A DNA stretch of 43,599 bases from positions 1-43,599 of the forward strand of contig JAOGIM010000012.1 of assembly GCA_028150825.1 (NCBI GenBank), given 5' to 3'. Below the pieces are notes generated by a model. It was not told where the DNA came from. It made no database searches and saw only the letters and a list, made by a program, of their open reading frames with translations. Positions 16,349-26,975 of this stretch are shown in pieces (position 1 is the stretch's first letter; each line of letters begins with the position of its first letter). The position numbers and the translations under genes are program-made. This DNA is from Paracoccaceae bacterium. Its GTDB lineage: Bacteria > Pseudomonadota > Alphaproteobacteria > Rhodobacterales > Rhodobacteraceae.

Positions 16349-17245
16349 TCAAGCTTTTCTCTCTAAACGTGCTATTTCTATACGGACACTATTGATAAGA
16401 TCTTCCGCAAAACGGTTCATTCTATCAATCCGGCGATCATCGTTGTGCCTTATAAGATAAAATGATCGTTTAAGCGAAAACACCTCTGGTAGAACCCGTT
16501 CAAGATTTTGAGCAAAGGGCAATGCAAAGCCATGCACTATCCCCACGCCAGCACCAGTTCGGAGTAGATTGAACTGAACGGAAACCGAATTTGAAGCCAA
16601 AGACACGCGCTCGACTCCAATTTCTGAAAGATAGTCGAGTTCCTTGTCAAAAATCATATCTGCAATGTAGCCTACAAAGCGATGGTCTTTGAGATCTAAG
16701 AGCCTCTTAACCTTATCATGTTGATCTAAATACTCTTTTGAAGCAGCCAAATAGAGATTATAATTTGCAAGTTTTTGTACACTTAAGCGCCCCGTCGTGG
16801 GTGGACTGACGGCAATAGCCATATCCACTTCGCGCTTGGATAGATTCACCACGCGAGGAATAGCCACAATTTGGATGTCCAAATCACGATGACGATCCGA
16901 GATCGCAGCACACACCTGCGGGAGGACAAAATTTGCGCATCCATCCGGCGCGCCAATCCTTATTTGACCCTTCAGCGGTGCCCCTTGCCCCCCAAAATCA
17001 AGGCCTACGCCAGCCATTTCATTCTCGATACGCTGCGCCTGTTCCAGCAAGCGTATTCCAGCGTCTGTAAGCGCGTAACCGAGAGAAGACTTTGCAAAAA
17101 GCGGCGCCCCCAGGTTCTGTTCAAGGCGCGCGACTCGCCTGCCAACTGTTGCAGGATCTACTTTTAATATGCATCCAGCCGCAGAAAGAGTTTCGGCTCT
17201 CGCCACAGCGAGAAATACGCGGAGGTCGTCCCATTGATAAGTCAT
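16349..17245 (-). CDS. LysR-family transcriptional regulator, divergent from mmsA
   Basis: A 298-residue LysR-type regulator. The winged helix-turn-helix occupies about residues 3-62 (WDDLRVFLAVARAETLSAA, then DPATVGRRVARLEQNLGAPLF) and the substrate-binding domain follows from about 90. I prefer the ATG at 17245; a TTG two codons upstream would also be open. It is transcribed away from mmsA, with the start codons about 100 bases apart, the usual arrangement in which a LysR protein regulates its divergent neighbour, so a role in mmsA control is likely. The inducer is unknown. Confidence 0.9.
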   Translation of the reverse strand: MTYQWDDLRVFLAVARAETLSAAGCILKVDPATVGRRVARLEQNLGAPLFAKSSLGYALTDAGIRLLEQAQRIENEMAGVGLDFGGQGAPLKGQIRIGAPDGCANFVLPQVCAAISDRHRDLDIQIVAIPRVVNLSKREVDMAIAVSPPTTGRLSVQKLANYNLYLAASKEYLDQHDKVKRLLDLKDHRFVGYIADMIFDKELDYLSEIGVERVSLASNSVSVQFNLLRTGAGVGIVHGFALPFAQNLERVLPEVFSLKRSFYLIRHNDDRRIDRMNRFAEDLINSVRIEIARLERKA

Positions 17246-17344
17246 ATCCAACTTTGCATAATTGCAGTATTACTTTGAGTTTTTAGCCCTTTTCTCAGCA
17301 TTTTTGCAAGGCTATGGTGCGTAGCAATGATAGGAGAGTAATCA

Positions 17345-18844
17345 ATGCAAGAACTAACTCATTATATAGGCGGCGAACATGTCAAAGGTACATCTGGACG
17401 CTTTGCCGATATTTTTAATCCTGCCACAGGTGAAGTACAGGCCAAAGTACCTTTGGCTTCAAGCGATGAAATGTCTCAAGCAGTTAAAATTGCGTCCAAA
17501 GCACAAATAGCGTGGGGGTCTGTTAACCCACAACGGCGTGCTCGGGTGATGATGAAATTTGTCGATCTTTTGAACCGCGACATGGAGAAGCTTGCTGAGG
17601 CCCTTAGCCGGGAACACGGTAAAACCATTCCTGATGCAAAGGGTGATGTGCAACGCGGTTTAGAAGTTGTCGAGTATTGCATTGGTGCACCCCAGCTTTT
17701 GAAGGGTGAGTATACAGACAGCGCAGGTCCAGGGATCGATATGTATTCTATGCGTCAGGCACTAGGCGTCACAGCAGGCATAACCCCCTTCAACTTTCCA
17801 GCCATGATCCCGATGTGGATGTTTGCCCCCGCCATTGCCTGCGGCAACGCCTTTATCCTGAAACCATCAGAGCGCGATCCGTCCGTGCCTTTGATGCTGG
17901 CCGAGCTTATAGAGGAAGCCGGCCTACCAAAAGGCATATTGCAAGTCGTCAATGGAGACAAAGAAGCAGTTGATGCGATACTGGACAACCACGTCATACA
18001 GTCCATTGGTTTTGTTGGTTCGACTCCAATTGCTGAATATATCTACGGCCGCGGCTGCAGTAATGGGAAGCGCGTCCAATGTTTTGGTGGCGCAAAAAAT
18101 CATATGATTATTATGCCAGACGCGGACATGGACCAAGCGGCAGACGCACTGGTTGGAGCGGGTTATGGTGCAGCAGGCGAACGTTGTATGGCTATTTCCG
18201 TTGCGGTACCTGTTGGCGACGAAACTGCTGACAGATTAATTGAAAAACTTATTCCAAGAATTGAAAAACTCAAAGTCGGCCCATATACCGCAGGCGATGA
18301 TATCGATTATGGGCCTGTGGTGACAGCGGCCGCCAAACAAAACATTCTTAACCTTGTCGAAAGCGGTTTAGCACAGGGTGCAGAGCTAGTTGTAGATGGC
18401 CGCAACTTTAATCTTCAAGGATACGAAGATGGATTCTTTGTTGGCGCACATTTGTTTGACCGCGTAACGCCCGATATGGATATCTATAAAAAGGAAATCT
18501 TTGGTCCTGTTCTAAGCACTGTACGTGCGGCAAGTTATGAGGAAGCGATCGGATTGGCGATGGACCATGAGTTTGGTAATGGAACGGCCATATTTACCCG
18601 TGACGGGGATGCAGCACGTGATTTCGCACACCGCATTAACATCGGCATGGTCGGTATCAATGTGCCAATCCCAGTGCCGTTGGCATACCACACCTTCGGA
18701 GGTTGGAAAAAATCAGTATTTGGTGATTTGAACCAGCACGGACCAGACGCATTTAAGTTTTACACAAGAACTAAAACTATCACCTCTCGCTGGCCTTCAG
18801 GTATCAAAGAGGGCGGAGAGTTCAACTTTAAAGCGATGGACTAA
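17345..18844 (+). CDS. mmsA: CoA-acylating methylmalonate-semialdehyde dehydrogenase
   Basis: A 499-residue aldehyde dehydrogenase that oxidatively decarboxylates (methyl)malonate semialdehyde to propionyl- or acetyl-CoA in valine, inositol and beta-alanine breakdown. The catalytic Cys281 is in GAAGERCMAISVAVPVG, and QCFGGAKNHMIIMPDAD and ITPFNFPAMIPMWMFAPAI are typical of MmsA. The usual ALDH general-base Glu is absent from the FGGAKNH segment, as expected for this CoA-dependent class. AGGAGAG precedes the start. The divergent LysR gene is the likely regulator. No other valine or inositol genes adjoin it, so the pathway served is uncertain. Confidence 0.95.
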   Translation: MQELTHYIGGEHVKGTSGRFADIFNPATGEVQAKVPLASSDEMSQAVKIASKAQIAWGSVNPQRRARVMMKFVDLLNRDMEKLAEALSREHGKTIPDAKGDVQRGLEVVEYCIGAPQLLKGEYTDSAGPGIDMYSMRQALGVTAGITPFNFPAMIPMWMFAPAIACGNAFILKPSERDPSVPLMLAELIEEAGLPKGILQVVNGDKEAVDAILDNHVIQSIGFVGSTPIAEYIYGRGCSNGKRVQCFGGAKNHMIIMPDADMDQAADALVGAGYGAAGERCMAISVAVPVGDETADRLIEKLIPRIEKLKVGPYTAGDDIDYGPVVTAAAKQNILNLVESGLAQGAELVVDGRNFNLQGYEDGFFVGAHLFDRVTPDMDIYKKEIFGPVLSTVRAASYEEAIGLAMDHEFGNGTAIFTRDGDAARDFAHRINIGMVGINVPIPVPLAYHTFGGWKKSVFGDLNQHGPDAFKFYTRTKTITSRWPSGIKEGGEFNFKAMD

Positions 18845-18872
18845 CCTCTTAACTTCTATAAAAATAAATTAT

Positions 18873-18901
18873 ATGGCCATTGCTTTTAAAACAGTGGCCA
18901 T
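18873..18901. terminator. Hairpin after mmsA, probable terminator
   Basis: A 10-bp stem with one G-U pair (18873-18882 with 18892-18901) and a 9-base loop begins 29 bases after the mmsA stop codon. A short A/T tract but no clear T run follows, so this may be an inefficient or bidirectional terminator. Confidence 0.4.
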
Positions 18902-19165
18902 TAAAATTTGCACCAGTCGTCAAGTTTTTTACCAGGCCCCATTTTACAAAAAAGCCACAATAGTGCGTTTACGACTTTGCGTCGTATTCGGGTTAGAATC
19001 GTAAATTTTTATAAAATACTCTTGAAAAAACAGATGGGAAATGGATGCAACAGGAAGCATCTAAGATACAAATTGTTATTTTAACAATCGGTGCGAAAAG
19101 GGGTAGGGCTGCACGAGGAGCGCCAAGTTTCCCACTTTGAACTATTTCCGTTTATCCTTTGATAA
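18902..19165. other. Non-coding stretch upstream of the MttB-like gene
   Basis: No gene seen. The final TAA in the frame of the MttB-like gene is at 19163-19165, after which the frame is open without an ATG, GTG or TTG until 19259. A promoter for the methyltransferase gene must lie here; TTGAAA near 19022 is the only suggestive element. Confidence 0.35.
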
Positions 19166-19258
19166 TATCTGGAGACTAGCAGGACTGCTCAATCCGCCCG
19201 CCGCGCCGGTGGACGTTCTGCCAGAAGATCTGCACGCGCTGCCCCCTTAGCGGATCAT

Positions 19259-20719
19259 TTGCGCCCTGTCCGCGCAGGCATGACCGGTGGTTCATACCAA
19301 CCATTAAGTGCTGAAGGCGTTCATCGCATTCACCAAGCCTCTCTCGATGCACTTGAAAAAATTGGCCTATCAGACGCGCCACCAAGTGGCATTAAATATA
19401 TGACAGGCGCGGGTGCAATGTTAGGGAGCGATGGTCGTCTTCGTTTTCCGCGTGCTCTGATCGAAGACACAATTTCTGCGGCCAACCGCTCCATTACTCT
19501 TTCCAGCAGAGACGGAAAAAATGACCTCGATCTGTCGGGGCGTAAAGTTCATTATGGAACGGCGGGTGCCGCCGTTCACGTTGTCGATGTAGAGAGCCAT
19601 AATTATCGTGAAAGTACTGTTCAAGATTTGTTTAATGCAGCAAGGTTGGTAGATAAACTGGATAATATCCATTTTCTACAACGCCCAATGGTTTGCAGAG
19701 ATATTCTTGACAACCGCGAAATGGACCTCAACACGCTGTACACCTGTTGTGCTGGAACAACCAAACATGTGGGTATCTCTTTTACTGAGGAGTTATTTGC
19801 AAAAGATGGATTCAAACTGCTCCATATGATTGCGGGTGGAGAGGAAAAATGGCGAGAGCGTCCTTTTGTCTCTAATTCTAACTGTTTTGTGGTTCCTCCA
19901 ATGAAATTTGCCACAGAAAGCTGCCTTGTTATGGAAGAATGCATTCGTCAAGGCATGCCAATTCTCCTTTTGAGCGCCGGTCAGGCAGGCGCAACAGCTC
20001 CTGCCCCAATAGCGGGCGCAATCGTGCAAGCGGTTGCGGAATGTTTAGCAGGTCTAGTCTATGTAAACGCTATAAAACCGAAGCATCCAGCGATTTTTGG
20101 CACTTGGCCATTTGTCTCAGATCTGCGCACAGGTGCCATGTCCGGCGGTAGCGGTGAACAGGCTTTGCTGACTGCTGGATGTGCTCAGATGCATCACTTC
20201 TACGATTTACCCGGCGGCGCTGCGGCAGGGATTGCTGACGCTAAGATGCCAGATATGCAAGCAGGTTGGGAACAGGCAACATCGAGTGTTATGGCAGGTC
20301 TCGCAGGTCTTAACATGGTTTATGAGGCGGCTGGCATGCATGCTTCGTTGCTTGGGTTTTGCTTGGAGTCATTGGTACTTGGAGATGACCTGTTGGGGCA
20401 GGCAATGCGATGTGTGCGCGGGATTGAAGTCACTGAGGGTTCAGTTAGCTTAGATGTGATCCGCAAAACCTGTCTCTCTGGTCCCGGTCATTATTTGGGG
20501 TCGGATCAAACGTTGTCTCTCATGCAAACAGAATATATTTATCCAGCGCTAGGCGATCGAACATCCCCAAAAGAATGGAATGAGTTAGGCAAACCTGACC
20601 TTATTAAGAAAGCTATTGGACGCAAAGAATCTATTTTATCGGAACCTTCTGCGGCGCAGTTTCCGCCCGAGATTGATCTTGCCATAAGAAAAATGTTTAA
20701 CATACATCTACCAAAGTAA
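19259..20719 (+). CDS. MttB-family (trimethylamine methyltransferase-like) protein, non-pyrrolysine type
   Basis: A 486-residue MttB/COG5598 family protein, a TIM-barrel corrinoid-dependent methyltransferase. Matching features are SAGQAGATAPAPIAGA, QMHHFYDLPGGAAAGIADAK, AGMHASLLGFCLESLV and SGPGHYLGSDQTL. The frame has no internal amber codon, so this is the non-Pyl group; characterised members demethylate glycine betaine or related quaternary amines, but the substrate here is unknown. Coordinates use the first accepted start codon (TTG). The frame is open upstream to 19166 and encodes an Arg/Ala-rich segment (for example ARRAGGRSARRSARAAPLA) like that starting roseobacter homologues; the only possible start there is CTG at 19169. 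No corrinoid protein gene is nearby. Confidence 0.88.
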   Translation: MRPVRAGMTGGSYQPLSAEGVHRIHQASLDALEKIGLSDAPPSGIKYMTGAGAMLGSDGRLRFPRALIEDTISAANRSITLSSRDGKNDLDLSGRKVHYGTAGAAVHVVDVESHNYRESTVQDLFNAARLVDKLDNIHFLQRPMVCRDILDNREMDLNTLYTCCAGTTKHVGISFTEELFAKDGFKLLHMIAGGEEKWRERPFVSNSNCFVVPPMKFATESCLVMEECIRQGMPILLLSAGQAGATAPAPIAGAIVQAVAECLAGLVYVNAIKPKHPAIFGTWPFVSDLRTGAMSGGSGEQALLTAGCAQMHHFYDLPGGAAAGIADAKMPDMQAGWEQATSSVMAGLAGLNMVYEAAGMHASLLGFCLESLVLGDDLLGQAMRCVRGIEVTEGSVSLDVIRKTCLSGPGHYLGSDQTLSLMQTEYIYPALGDRTSPKEWNELGKPDLIKKAIGRKESILSEPSAAQFPPEIDLAIRKMFNIHLPK

Positions 20720-20780
20720 TCCTCAAATAAACTTATCAATTAGGATAAGCGATCTAGATACCGTTTTTTGCTATACCGCG

Positions 20781-20821
20781 GCACTATAGCTCTGGTCATT
20801 TCTAATCAGAGCCTATAGTGC
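20781..20821. promoter_or_regulatory. Long hairpin in front of typA
   Basis: GCACTATAGCTCTG (20781-20794) pairs with the complementary segment at 20807-20821, leaving one bulged C and a 12-base loop, so 14 base pairs in all. It ends 32 bases before the typA start. There is no T run on either side that would make it an ordinary terminator, so a leader-RNA role or an imperfect terminator for the upstream gene are both possible. Confidence 0.5.
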
Positions 20822-20853
20822 AACGCAAATACCGACAATCTAGGGTAAACTAA

Positions 20854-22674
20854 ATGGATTTGCGCAATATTGCAATCATAGCACACGTTGATCATGGGAA
20901 AACCACGTTGGTGGACGAACTGCTAAAACAATCTGGTGCCTTTAGGGCAAATCAGGCTGTTGCAGAACGGGCGATGGATAGTAATGAGCTTGAACGCGAA
21001 CGCGGTATCACAATCCTCGCCAAAGCCACTTCCGTGGAGTGGAAAGGTGCACGGATTAATATTGTGGATACGCCCGGGCACGCAGATTTTGGCGGCGAAG
21101 TAGAGCGTATTCTCAGTATGGTAGATGGTGTTGTCTTGTTAGTTGACGCAGCAGAAGGACCAATGCCACAAACCAAATTTGTAACATCGAAAGCCTTGGC
21201 TTTAGGTTTGCGCCCAATTGTGGTTCTTAATAAAGTGGATAAACCCGACGCTGAATCAGACCGGGCATTGGATGAGTGTTTTGATCTCTTTGCAGCACTT
21301 GACGCCACCGAAGACCAGCTCGATTTTCCACATCTTTACGCCTCTGGACGTTCCGGTTGGGCCGATCATGAGCTAGATGGTCCCAGAAAGAACTTAGACG
21401 CTCTTTTTGACCTTGTCATAAACCACGTTCCTGCTCCCAAACAACTTGCACATCAAAATGAAAATTTTACCATGCTTGCAACAACACTCAGCAACGATCC
21501 GTTTGTTGGACGCATTCTCACTGGACGCGTAGAAACAGGCCGCTTAAAGGTAGGAGCAACTCTCCAGGCTCTAAGCCGTGCAGGACAAAAAATTGAGCAG
21601 TTCCGCGTTACGCGTATTCAAGCGTTTCGGGGACTTGCACAAGCCGATATAGAAGAGGCCGCCGCTGGCGATATCGTTTCCCTAGCTGGCATGACCAAAG
21701 CAACAGTTTCAGACACCCTATGCGCTTTGGCGGTAGATCAGGCCCTTGAATCCCAGGCCATAGATCCACCAACAATCACTGTCACGTTTGGCATTAACGA
21801 CAGCCCACTTGCTGGTCGTGAAGGTAAAAAAGTACAAAGTCGTGTTATACGAGAGCGTTTGTTCAAAGAAGCAGAAAGTAACGTCGCAATACGCATAACA
21901 GATACGCCTAGTGGCGAAGCCTTCGAAGTCGCTGGCCGAGGTGAGCTTCAAATGGGTGTTTTGATCGAAAACATGCGCCGCGAAGGTTTCGAGCTTTCAA
22001 TTTCGCGTCCTCAAGTGTTGTTTCGCGAAGACGAAAATGGCGCACGACTTGAACCCATTGAAGAAGCCACAATTGACGTTGATGAAGATTATACTGGAGC
22101 CGTAATCGAAAAACTCACTGGCCCCCGTAAAGGCGAGATAGTAGACATGCGCCCTGCTGGAGCCGGTAAGACCCGGATTGTTGCACATATACCCTCGCGC
22201 GGATTGATTGGCTATCACGGCGAATTTCTAACAGATACTCGCGGCACTGGAGTTTTAAACCGCGTCTTCTATAAATGGGCCCCTTACAAGGGTATAATTG
22301 CGGGGCGACGCGCAGGTGTTTTGATTTCTATGGAAGATGGCGTTTCCGTTGCTTATGCACTCTGGAATCTAGAGGATCGTGGACGTATGTTCATCGGCGC
22401 TCAAGAAAAGATATATCAAGGCATGGTCATAGGCGAACACAGCCGCGAAAATGATTTAGAAGTAAACCCTCTCAAAGGAAAAAAACTGACAAATGTACGC
22501 GCATCCGGCACTGATGAAGCTGTCCGCCTAACAACTCATACGCAATTTTCACTGGAACAAGCGATTGCTTATATAAACGACGATGAGCTGGTCGAAGTGA
22601 CGCCTGCATCCATTCGTCTACGCAAAAGACATCTTGATCCACATGAACGGAAGCGAATGAGTAAAATCTACTGA
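20854..22674 (+). CDS. typA: Translational GTPase TypA/BipA
   Basis: A 606-residue ribosome-binding GTPase of the EF-G family that acts in ribosome assembly and stress adaptation. G1 is [10 protein letters not shown] (residues 9-18), G2 is in [12 protein letters not shown]3 is [14 protein letters not shown] and G4 is NKVDKPDA. The C-terminal BipA-specific domain has [18 protein letters not shown] and [25 protein letters not shown]. The length is as usual. A long hairpin precedes the gene. It converges on the DUF1330 gene. Confidence 0.96.
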   Translation: MDLRNIAIIAHVDHGKTTLVDELLKQSGAFRANQAVAERAMDSNELERERGITILAKATSVEWKGARINIVDTPGHADFGGEVERILSMVDGVVLLVDAAEGPMPQTKFVTSKALALGLRPIVVLNKVDKPDAESDRALDECFDLFAALDATEDQLDFPHLYASGRSGWADHELDGPRKNLDALFDLVINHVPAPKQLAHQNENFTMLATTLSNDPFVGRILTGRVETGRLKVGATLQALSRAGQKIEQFRVTRIQAFRGLAQADIEEAAAGDIVSLAGMTKATVSDTLCALAVDQALESQAIDPPTITVTFGINDSPLAGREGKKVQSRVIRERLFKEAESNVAIRITDTPSGEAFEVAGRGELQMGVLIENMRREGFELSISRPQVLFREDENGARLEPIEEATIDVDEDYTGAVIEKLTGPRKGEIVDMRPAGAGKTRIVAHIPSRGLIGYHGEFLTDTRGTGVLNRVFYKWAPYKGIIAGRRAGVLISMEDGVSVAYALWNLEDRGRMFIGAQEKIYQGMVIGEHSRENDLEVNPLKGKKLTNVRASGTDEAVRLTTHTQFSLEQAIAYINDDELVEVTPASIRLRKRHLDPHERKRMSKIY

Positions 22675-22700
22675 GGCTTTACTCTAATTAAAGATGAAAC

Positions 22701-22730
22701 AATTTGGCGCGCAAAGCGGCACACCAAATT
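22701..22730. terminator. Possible terminator between convergent typA and DUF1330 gene
   Basis: A 7-bp inverted repeat (AATTTGG at 22701-22707, CCAAATT at 22724-22730) lies in the 59-base gap between convergent genes, where a bidirectional terminator is expected. It has no clear T tract. Confidence 0.3.
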
Positions 22731-22733
22731 TAC

Positions 22734-23021
22734 TTACTCAGTGGTTTCCACAATCAACAGTTCACGTTCCGCCGCGCCGCGCGCAAAACTCAATGCCAGC
22801 TGATATTCCTCAGAATTATAACAGGCCTCTGCAGCCTCTACGCTGTCAAATTTTGCAACAACGTTACGCGGACGATCTATGCCTTCCAACTGGATATATC
22901 GTCCTCCCCGCGCAACGAATTTCCCGCCATGCTTTGCAATCGCGGGCCCCGCGAGGGCAGCATATTTACCATAAGCAGCCTCATCATGTACAGTGACATG
23001 ACCAATCCATAAAGCTGGCAT
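22734..23021 (-). CDS. DUF1330 family protein
   Basis: A 95-residue protein of the ferredoxin-like (dimeric alpha-beta barrel) DUF1330 family. HGGKFVARGGRYIQLEG and the following NVVAKFDSVEAAEACYNSEEY are the typical core. Its start overlaps the alaS stop by one base (TGATG), so it is coupled to alaS. Function is unknown for the family. The same arrangement is, as far as I recall, seen in related roseobacters. Confidence 0.9.
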   Translation of the reverse strand: MPALWIGHVTVHDEAAYGKYAALAGPAIAKHGGKFVARGGRYIQLEGIDRPRNVVAKFDSVEAAEACYNSEEYQLALSFARGAAERELLIVETTE

Positions 23022-25693
23022 CAGTTTACTCCTTCAATTATTTTTTCAGCCGCACTAACTGCTGCATCGGCCTGCGATATATCATTACCACCACCACGTG
23101 CCATATCAGGGCGCCCTCCACCTCCAGCACCACCCAATTGGGGAACCGCCGCTTTGACAAGATCAACAGCTGAAAGACGATCTAGCAAATCTAAAGTGAC
23201 ACCTGCACAAACAGCAACTTTTCCATCAGCCTCTGCGATTAGTAGCACTGCTCCAGATACTATACGTGACTTATATTCATCGATAAGAGCCGGTAAATCC
23301 TTGCCAGACACTCCCTTTAAGACCTGCGCTGTAAATTCGATACCATTTATGTTCTTAAACCCGGCTTCTCCCTGTGTATCTAACGATCCACCTGCCATGG
23401 CCAAATCACGGCGGAGATTTGCAACTTCATTATTTAATGCCTTACGTTCGTTTATCAGCGTCTTGACACGTTCTGAAACATCGGTTGGCTGAACCTTGAG
23501 GTCCTCCGCAGCCCGTGCAAGCACTGCAATCTGCTCAGAAAGGTATTGATAAGCTGCTTGGCCGGTCAAAGCCTCTATTCGGCGGACCCCTGCACTACTG
23601 GCGCTATCGCCAGTAGTGATAAACATACCAATATCACCAGTTTGACGCACATGTGTTCCACCGCATAACTCTAAAGAATAAGTGCTCGCATCATTGCCTT
23701 TTCCAGAGCCTTTAAGTTGTCCCATTGAGATAACGCGCACTTCATCGCCGTATTTTTCACCAAAAAGCGCCTGAGCTCCTAGTTTACGCGCATCATCAGG
23801 CGTCATAATACGCGTTTCAACCAGCACATTCTGACGGATATATCTATTTACCTCTGCTTCGACCTGCCTCAGTTCATCGTCACTCAACGCTTTGGAATGG
23901 CTGAAATCAAACCGCAGACGGTCGTCTGTATTTAGTGACCCTCGCTGGGCAACATGGTTCCCCAAGGCGCGCCTTAAAGCTTCATGTAACAAATGTGTCG
24001 CAGAATGATTCGCCTTTATATTGGCTCGTCGTGCATGGTCGATACTAAGCAAACTAGTCGCGCCCACCTTAAGGTTGCCCTGCGTAATCTCAGCAAAATG
24101 TACAAAGACACCAGCGACTTTCTTGGTATCTGTGACACGCGCAGATAGGCCCTCGCCACTAATGTGGCCAGTGTCACCAATCTGACCACCACTTTCAGCA
24201 TAAAATGGTGTCTGGTTCACAACGATTTTCACGGTTTCACCTTTGGCAGCGATATTGACCTCTTCGCCATCTTTGATGATGGCGAGGCATTGTGCCTCGG
24301 CTGTCTCGGTATCATAGCCCAAAAACTCAGTCGCGCCGTGACGGTCAGCAATATCAAACCAAATCGCAGCATCCACCACTTCACCGGTTCCCGACCAAGA
24401 GGCGCGAGCCTTTGACTTTTGCTCAGCCATTGCCGCGTCAAACCCTTCTACATCGACACAGCGGCCCTTTTCTCGCAATGCATCCTGCGTCAGATCCAAT
24501 GGAAAGCCATACGTGTCGTATAGTTTAAAGGCCGCTTTACCGGGTAAATCAGCGCCTTCATCAAGCATGTACAATTCGTCATCAAGCAGCTTCAAACCCC
24601 GGTCAAGCGTGAGCTTGAAGCGCGTTTCTTCCAGCCGCAGAGTTTCCTCAATTAATGATTGGGCTTGTACAAGTTCTGGATAAGCAGCGCCCATTTTACT
24701 AACTAGTGCCGGCACTAAACAGTGAATCAAGGGATCTTTGACGCCCAACAGGTGAGCATGCCGCATCGCGCGTCGCATAATACGTCTCAGAACATAGCCG
24801 CGCCCATCGTTAGAGGGCATTACACCATCCGCCATCAAAAAGGAAGTCGAGCGCAGGTGGTCTGCAATAACTCGATGATGCATTTTTCCCGGGCCATCCG
24901 GTGCGCCATCTGAAAAATCGGCGCTCGTTTCAATTAAATAGCGCATCAAATCCGTATCATAATTATCATGCTTACCTTGCAGAAGCGCGCCAATGCGTTC
25001 CAATCCCATACCAGTATCAATCGATTGGTTTTCAAGATCGATCATGCGCCCGTCTTCAAACTTTTCGTTCTGCATAAAGACGAGATTCCAAATTTCTATA
25101 AAACGGTCCCCATCTTCTTCCGGACTGCCAGGAAGGCCGCCCCAGATTTGATCGCCATGGTCATAAAAAATTTCAGTGCAAGGCCCGCACGGTCCTGTTG
25201 GACCCATCATCCAGAAATTATCATTAGTATCGATGCGAATGATTTTATCATTACTCAGACCCGCGACTTTTTTCCAAATTTTGGCAGCTTCATCATCCGT
25301 GTTATAAACTGTCACCAATAGCTTATCTTTGTTAAGTCCAAACTCTTTGGTCAAGAGTTCCCAGGCAAACGAAATCGCTTCTTCTTTGAAGTAATCACCA
25401 AAACTAAAATTACCCAACATTTCAAAGAAGGTATGATGTCGCGCAGTATAACCGACATTATCTAAGTCATTGTGCTTACCGCCAGCCCGCACACATTTTT
25501 GGGATGTTGTGGCGCGTTTATAACTGCGATTTTCAATTCCGGTAAAGAGGTTTTTGAATTGCACCATTCCTGAATTGACAAACATCAGCGTTGGATCATT
25601 GCGCGGGACAAGGGGACTCGCTGACACCACCTCATGATCCTGCTTAGCGAAATAGTTTAAAAACGTCGAGCGTACATCGTTTAACGAGGGCAT
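23021..25693 (-). CDS. alaS: Alanyl-tRNA synthetase
   Basis: A 890-residue class II synthetase charging tRNA-Ala. The aminoacylation domain has [20 protein letters not shown] and [15 protein letters not shown] (motif 2 region). The editing domain holds the zinc-binding set in [13 protein letters not shown] and [13 protein letters not shown], and the C-terminal C-Ala domain ends in [18 protein letters not shown]. The length is normal. It lies downstream of recA on the same strand with a recA terminator between them, an order common in alphaproteobacteria. Confidence 0.97.
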   Translation of the reverse strand: MPSLNDVRSTFLNYFAKQDHEVVSASPLVPRNDPTLMFVNSGMVQFKNLFTGIENRSYKRATTSQKCVRAGGKHNDLDNVGYTARHHTFFEMLGNFSFGDYFKEEAISFAWELLTKEFGLNKDKLLVTVYNTDDEAAKIWKKVAGLSNDKIIRIDTNDNFWMMGPTGPCGPCTEIFYDHGDQIWGGLPGSPEEDGDRFIEIWNLVFMQNEKFEDGRMIDLENQSIDTGMGLERIGALLQGKHDNYDTDLMRYLIETSADFSDGAPDGPGKMHHRVIADHLRSTSFLMADGVMPSNDGRGYVLRRIMRRAMRHAHLLGVKDPLIHCLVPALVSKMGAAYPELVQAQSLIEETLRLEETRFKLTLDRGLKLLDDELYMLDEGADLPGKAAFKLYDTYGFPLDLTQDALREKGRCVDVEGFDAAMAEQKSKARASWSGTGEVVDAAIWFDIADRHGATEFLGYDTETAEAQCLAIIKDGEEVNIAAKGETVKIVVNQTPFYAESGGQIGDTGHISGEGLSARVTDTKKVAGVFVHFAEITQGNLKVGATSLLSIDHARRANIKANHSATHLLHEALRRALGNHVAQRGSLNTDDRLRFDFSHSKALSDDELRQVEAEVNRYIRQNVLVETRIMTPDDARKLGAQALFGEKYGDEVRVISMGQLKGSGKGNDASTYSLELCGGTHVRQTGDIGMFITTGDSASSAGVRRIEALTGQAAYQYLSEQIAVLARAAEDLKVQPTDVSERVKTLINERKALNNEVANLRRDLAMAGGSLDTQGEAGFKNINGIEFTAQVLKGVSGKDLPALIDEYKSRIVSGAVLLIAEADGKVAVCAGVTLDLLDRLSAVDLVKAAVPQLGGAGGGGRPDMARGGGNDISQADAAVSAAEKIIEGVN

Positions 25694-25794
25694 GGCTAGT
25701 TCTCTCTACCACAAATGGCTTCTATATTTGGATTTATCCCTCCGTCGGGCATATGTCCACCACTCTAATGACCAACAAACTCTTTAGACATTGG

Positions 25795-25824
25795 AAAAGG
25801 CCACCCAATGCATGACGGCCTTTT
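25795..25824 (-). terminator. recA rho-independent terminator
   Basis: AAAAGGCC (25795-25802) pairs perfectly with GGCCTTTT (25817-25824) around a 14-base loop, starting 24 bases after the recA stop codon on the minus strand. The T tract is short (TTTT), so termination may be partial and some readthrough into alaS is possible. Confidence 0.65.
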
Positions 25825-25847
25825 AATAGTTTCGAGTGTTACAGGAT

Positions 25848-26921
25848 CTACGCTTCTAATACGTCATCCTCTGAAGAGGAAGGCACATCAGGAATCTCAA
25901 AATCAAGCCCGTGTGCCGCACGAATTTTATCTTCAATTTGATAAGCTATAGATGCGTTTTCCTTGAGGAAGACTTTGGCGTTTTCGCGTCCTTGGCCAAT
26001 CCGCTCATCCCCATAGCTATACCAAGCACCGGACTTTTCTACCACGCCAGCTTTGACGCCCAAATCGAGTAATTCACCGTTCTTGGAAATTCCCTCACCA
26101 TACATGATATCAAATTCAACTTGCTTAAACGGTGGGGCAACTTTGTTCTTAACAACTTTAACACGCGTGGCGTTTCCAACAACTTCGTCACGATCCTTAA
26201 TTGCTCCAATCCGACGAATGTCCAGACGGACCGAAGAATAGAATTTTAAAGCATTGCCACCAGTCGTCGTTTCTGGACTACCAAACATAACGCCAATTTT
26301 CATCCTGATCTGGTTGATAAAAATCACCATACAATTGCTGCGGCTGATCGAACCTGTCAGTTTGCGCATTGCTTGGCTCATCAAACGCGCCTGCACGCCG
26401 ACACTGCTATCTCCCATATCACCTTCAAGTTCAGATTTTGGTGTGAGGGCCGCGACTGAGTCGACAACGATCATGTTCACAGCACCGGATCGCACCAGCG
26501 TATCTACGATTTCCAGCGCCTGCTCACCAGTATCTGGTTGGCTTATAAGCAATTCATCAAGATCCACGCCAAGCTTTCTAGCGTATTGGGGGTCTAGTGC
26601 ATGCTCGGCGTCTACAAACGCACAAACACCACCCGCTTTTTGCTCTTCTGCGACGCAATGCAGTGTCAGAGTGGTCTTACCCGAACTCTCAGGGCCAAAT
26701 ACTTCAATGATACGGCCTTTTGGCAAACCGCCAATGCCCAGTCCAATATCGAGACCCAAAGAACCGGTAGAAGTGGCCTCAATATCCTTAATGACATTTT
26801 CGCCACCCAATTTCATGATCGAGCCCTTGCCAAATTGTCTTTCAATCTGTGCCAAGGCGCTATCGAGTGCTTTTTGCTTGTCGTCGCTTTTTTTATTAGT
26901 CATGGATAATAGGTCTACCAT
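25848..26921 (-). CDS. recA: Recombinase RecA
   Basis: A 357-residue RecA that forms filaments on single-stranded DNA, drives homologous recombination and triggers LexA self-cleavage. Walker A is GPESSGKT (76-83), [16 protein letters not shown] is Walker B, and the L2 loop region contains [19 protein letters not shown]. The acidic C-terminal tail is present ([10 protein letters not shown]). The ATG at 26921 has AAGGAAGG upstream; the Met at residue 7 is an alternative. An SOS box and promoter lie 55-100 bases upstream. Confidence 0.98.
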   Translation of the reverse strand: MVDLLSMTNKKSDDKQKALDSALAQIERQFGKGSIMKLGGENVIKDIEATSTGSLGLDIGLGIGGLPKGRIIEVFGPESSGKTTLTLHCVAEEQKAGGVCAFVDAEHALDPQYARKLGVDLDELLISQPDTGEQALEIVDTLVRSGAVNMIVVDSVAALTPKSELEGDMGDSSVGVQARLMSQAMRKLTGSISRSNCMVIFINQIRMKIGVMFGSPETTTGGNALKFYSSVRLDIRRIGAIKDRDEVVGNATRVKVVKNKVAPPFKQVEFDIMYGEGISKNGELLDLGVKAGVVEKSGAWYSYGDERIGQGRENAKVFLKENASIAYQIEDKIRAAHGLDFEIPDVPSSSEDDVLEA

Positions 26922-26975
26922 TTTTGTTACACCTTCCTTATTTCATAGCATTGCAATTTGGGCAATGACTGCTTT

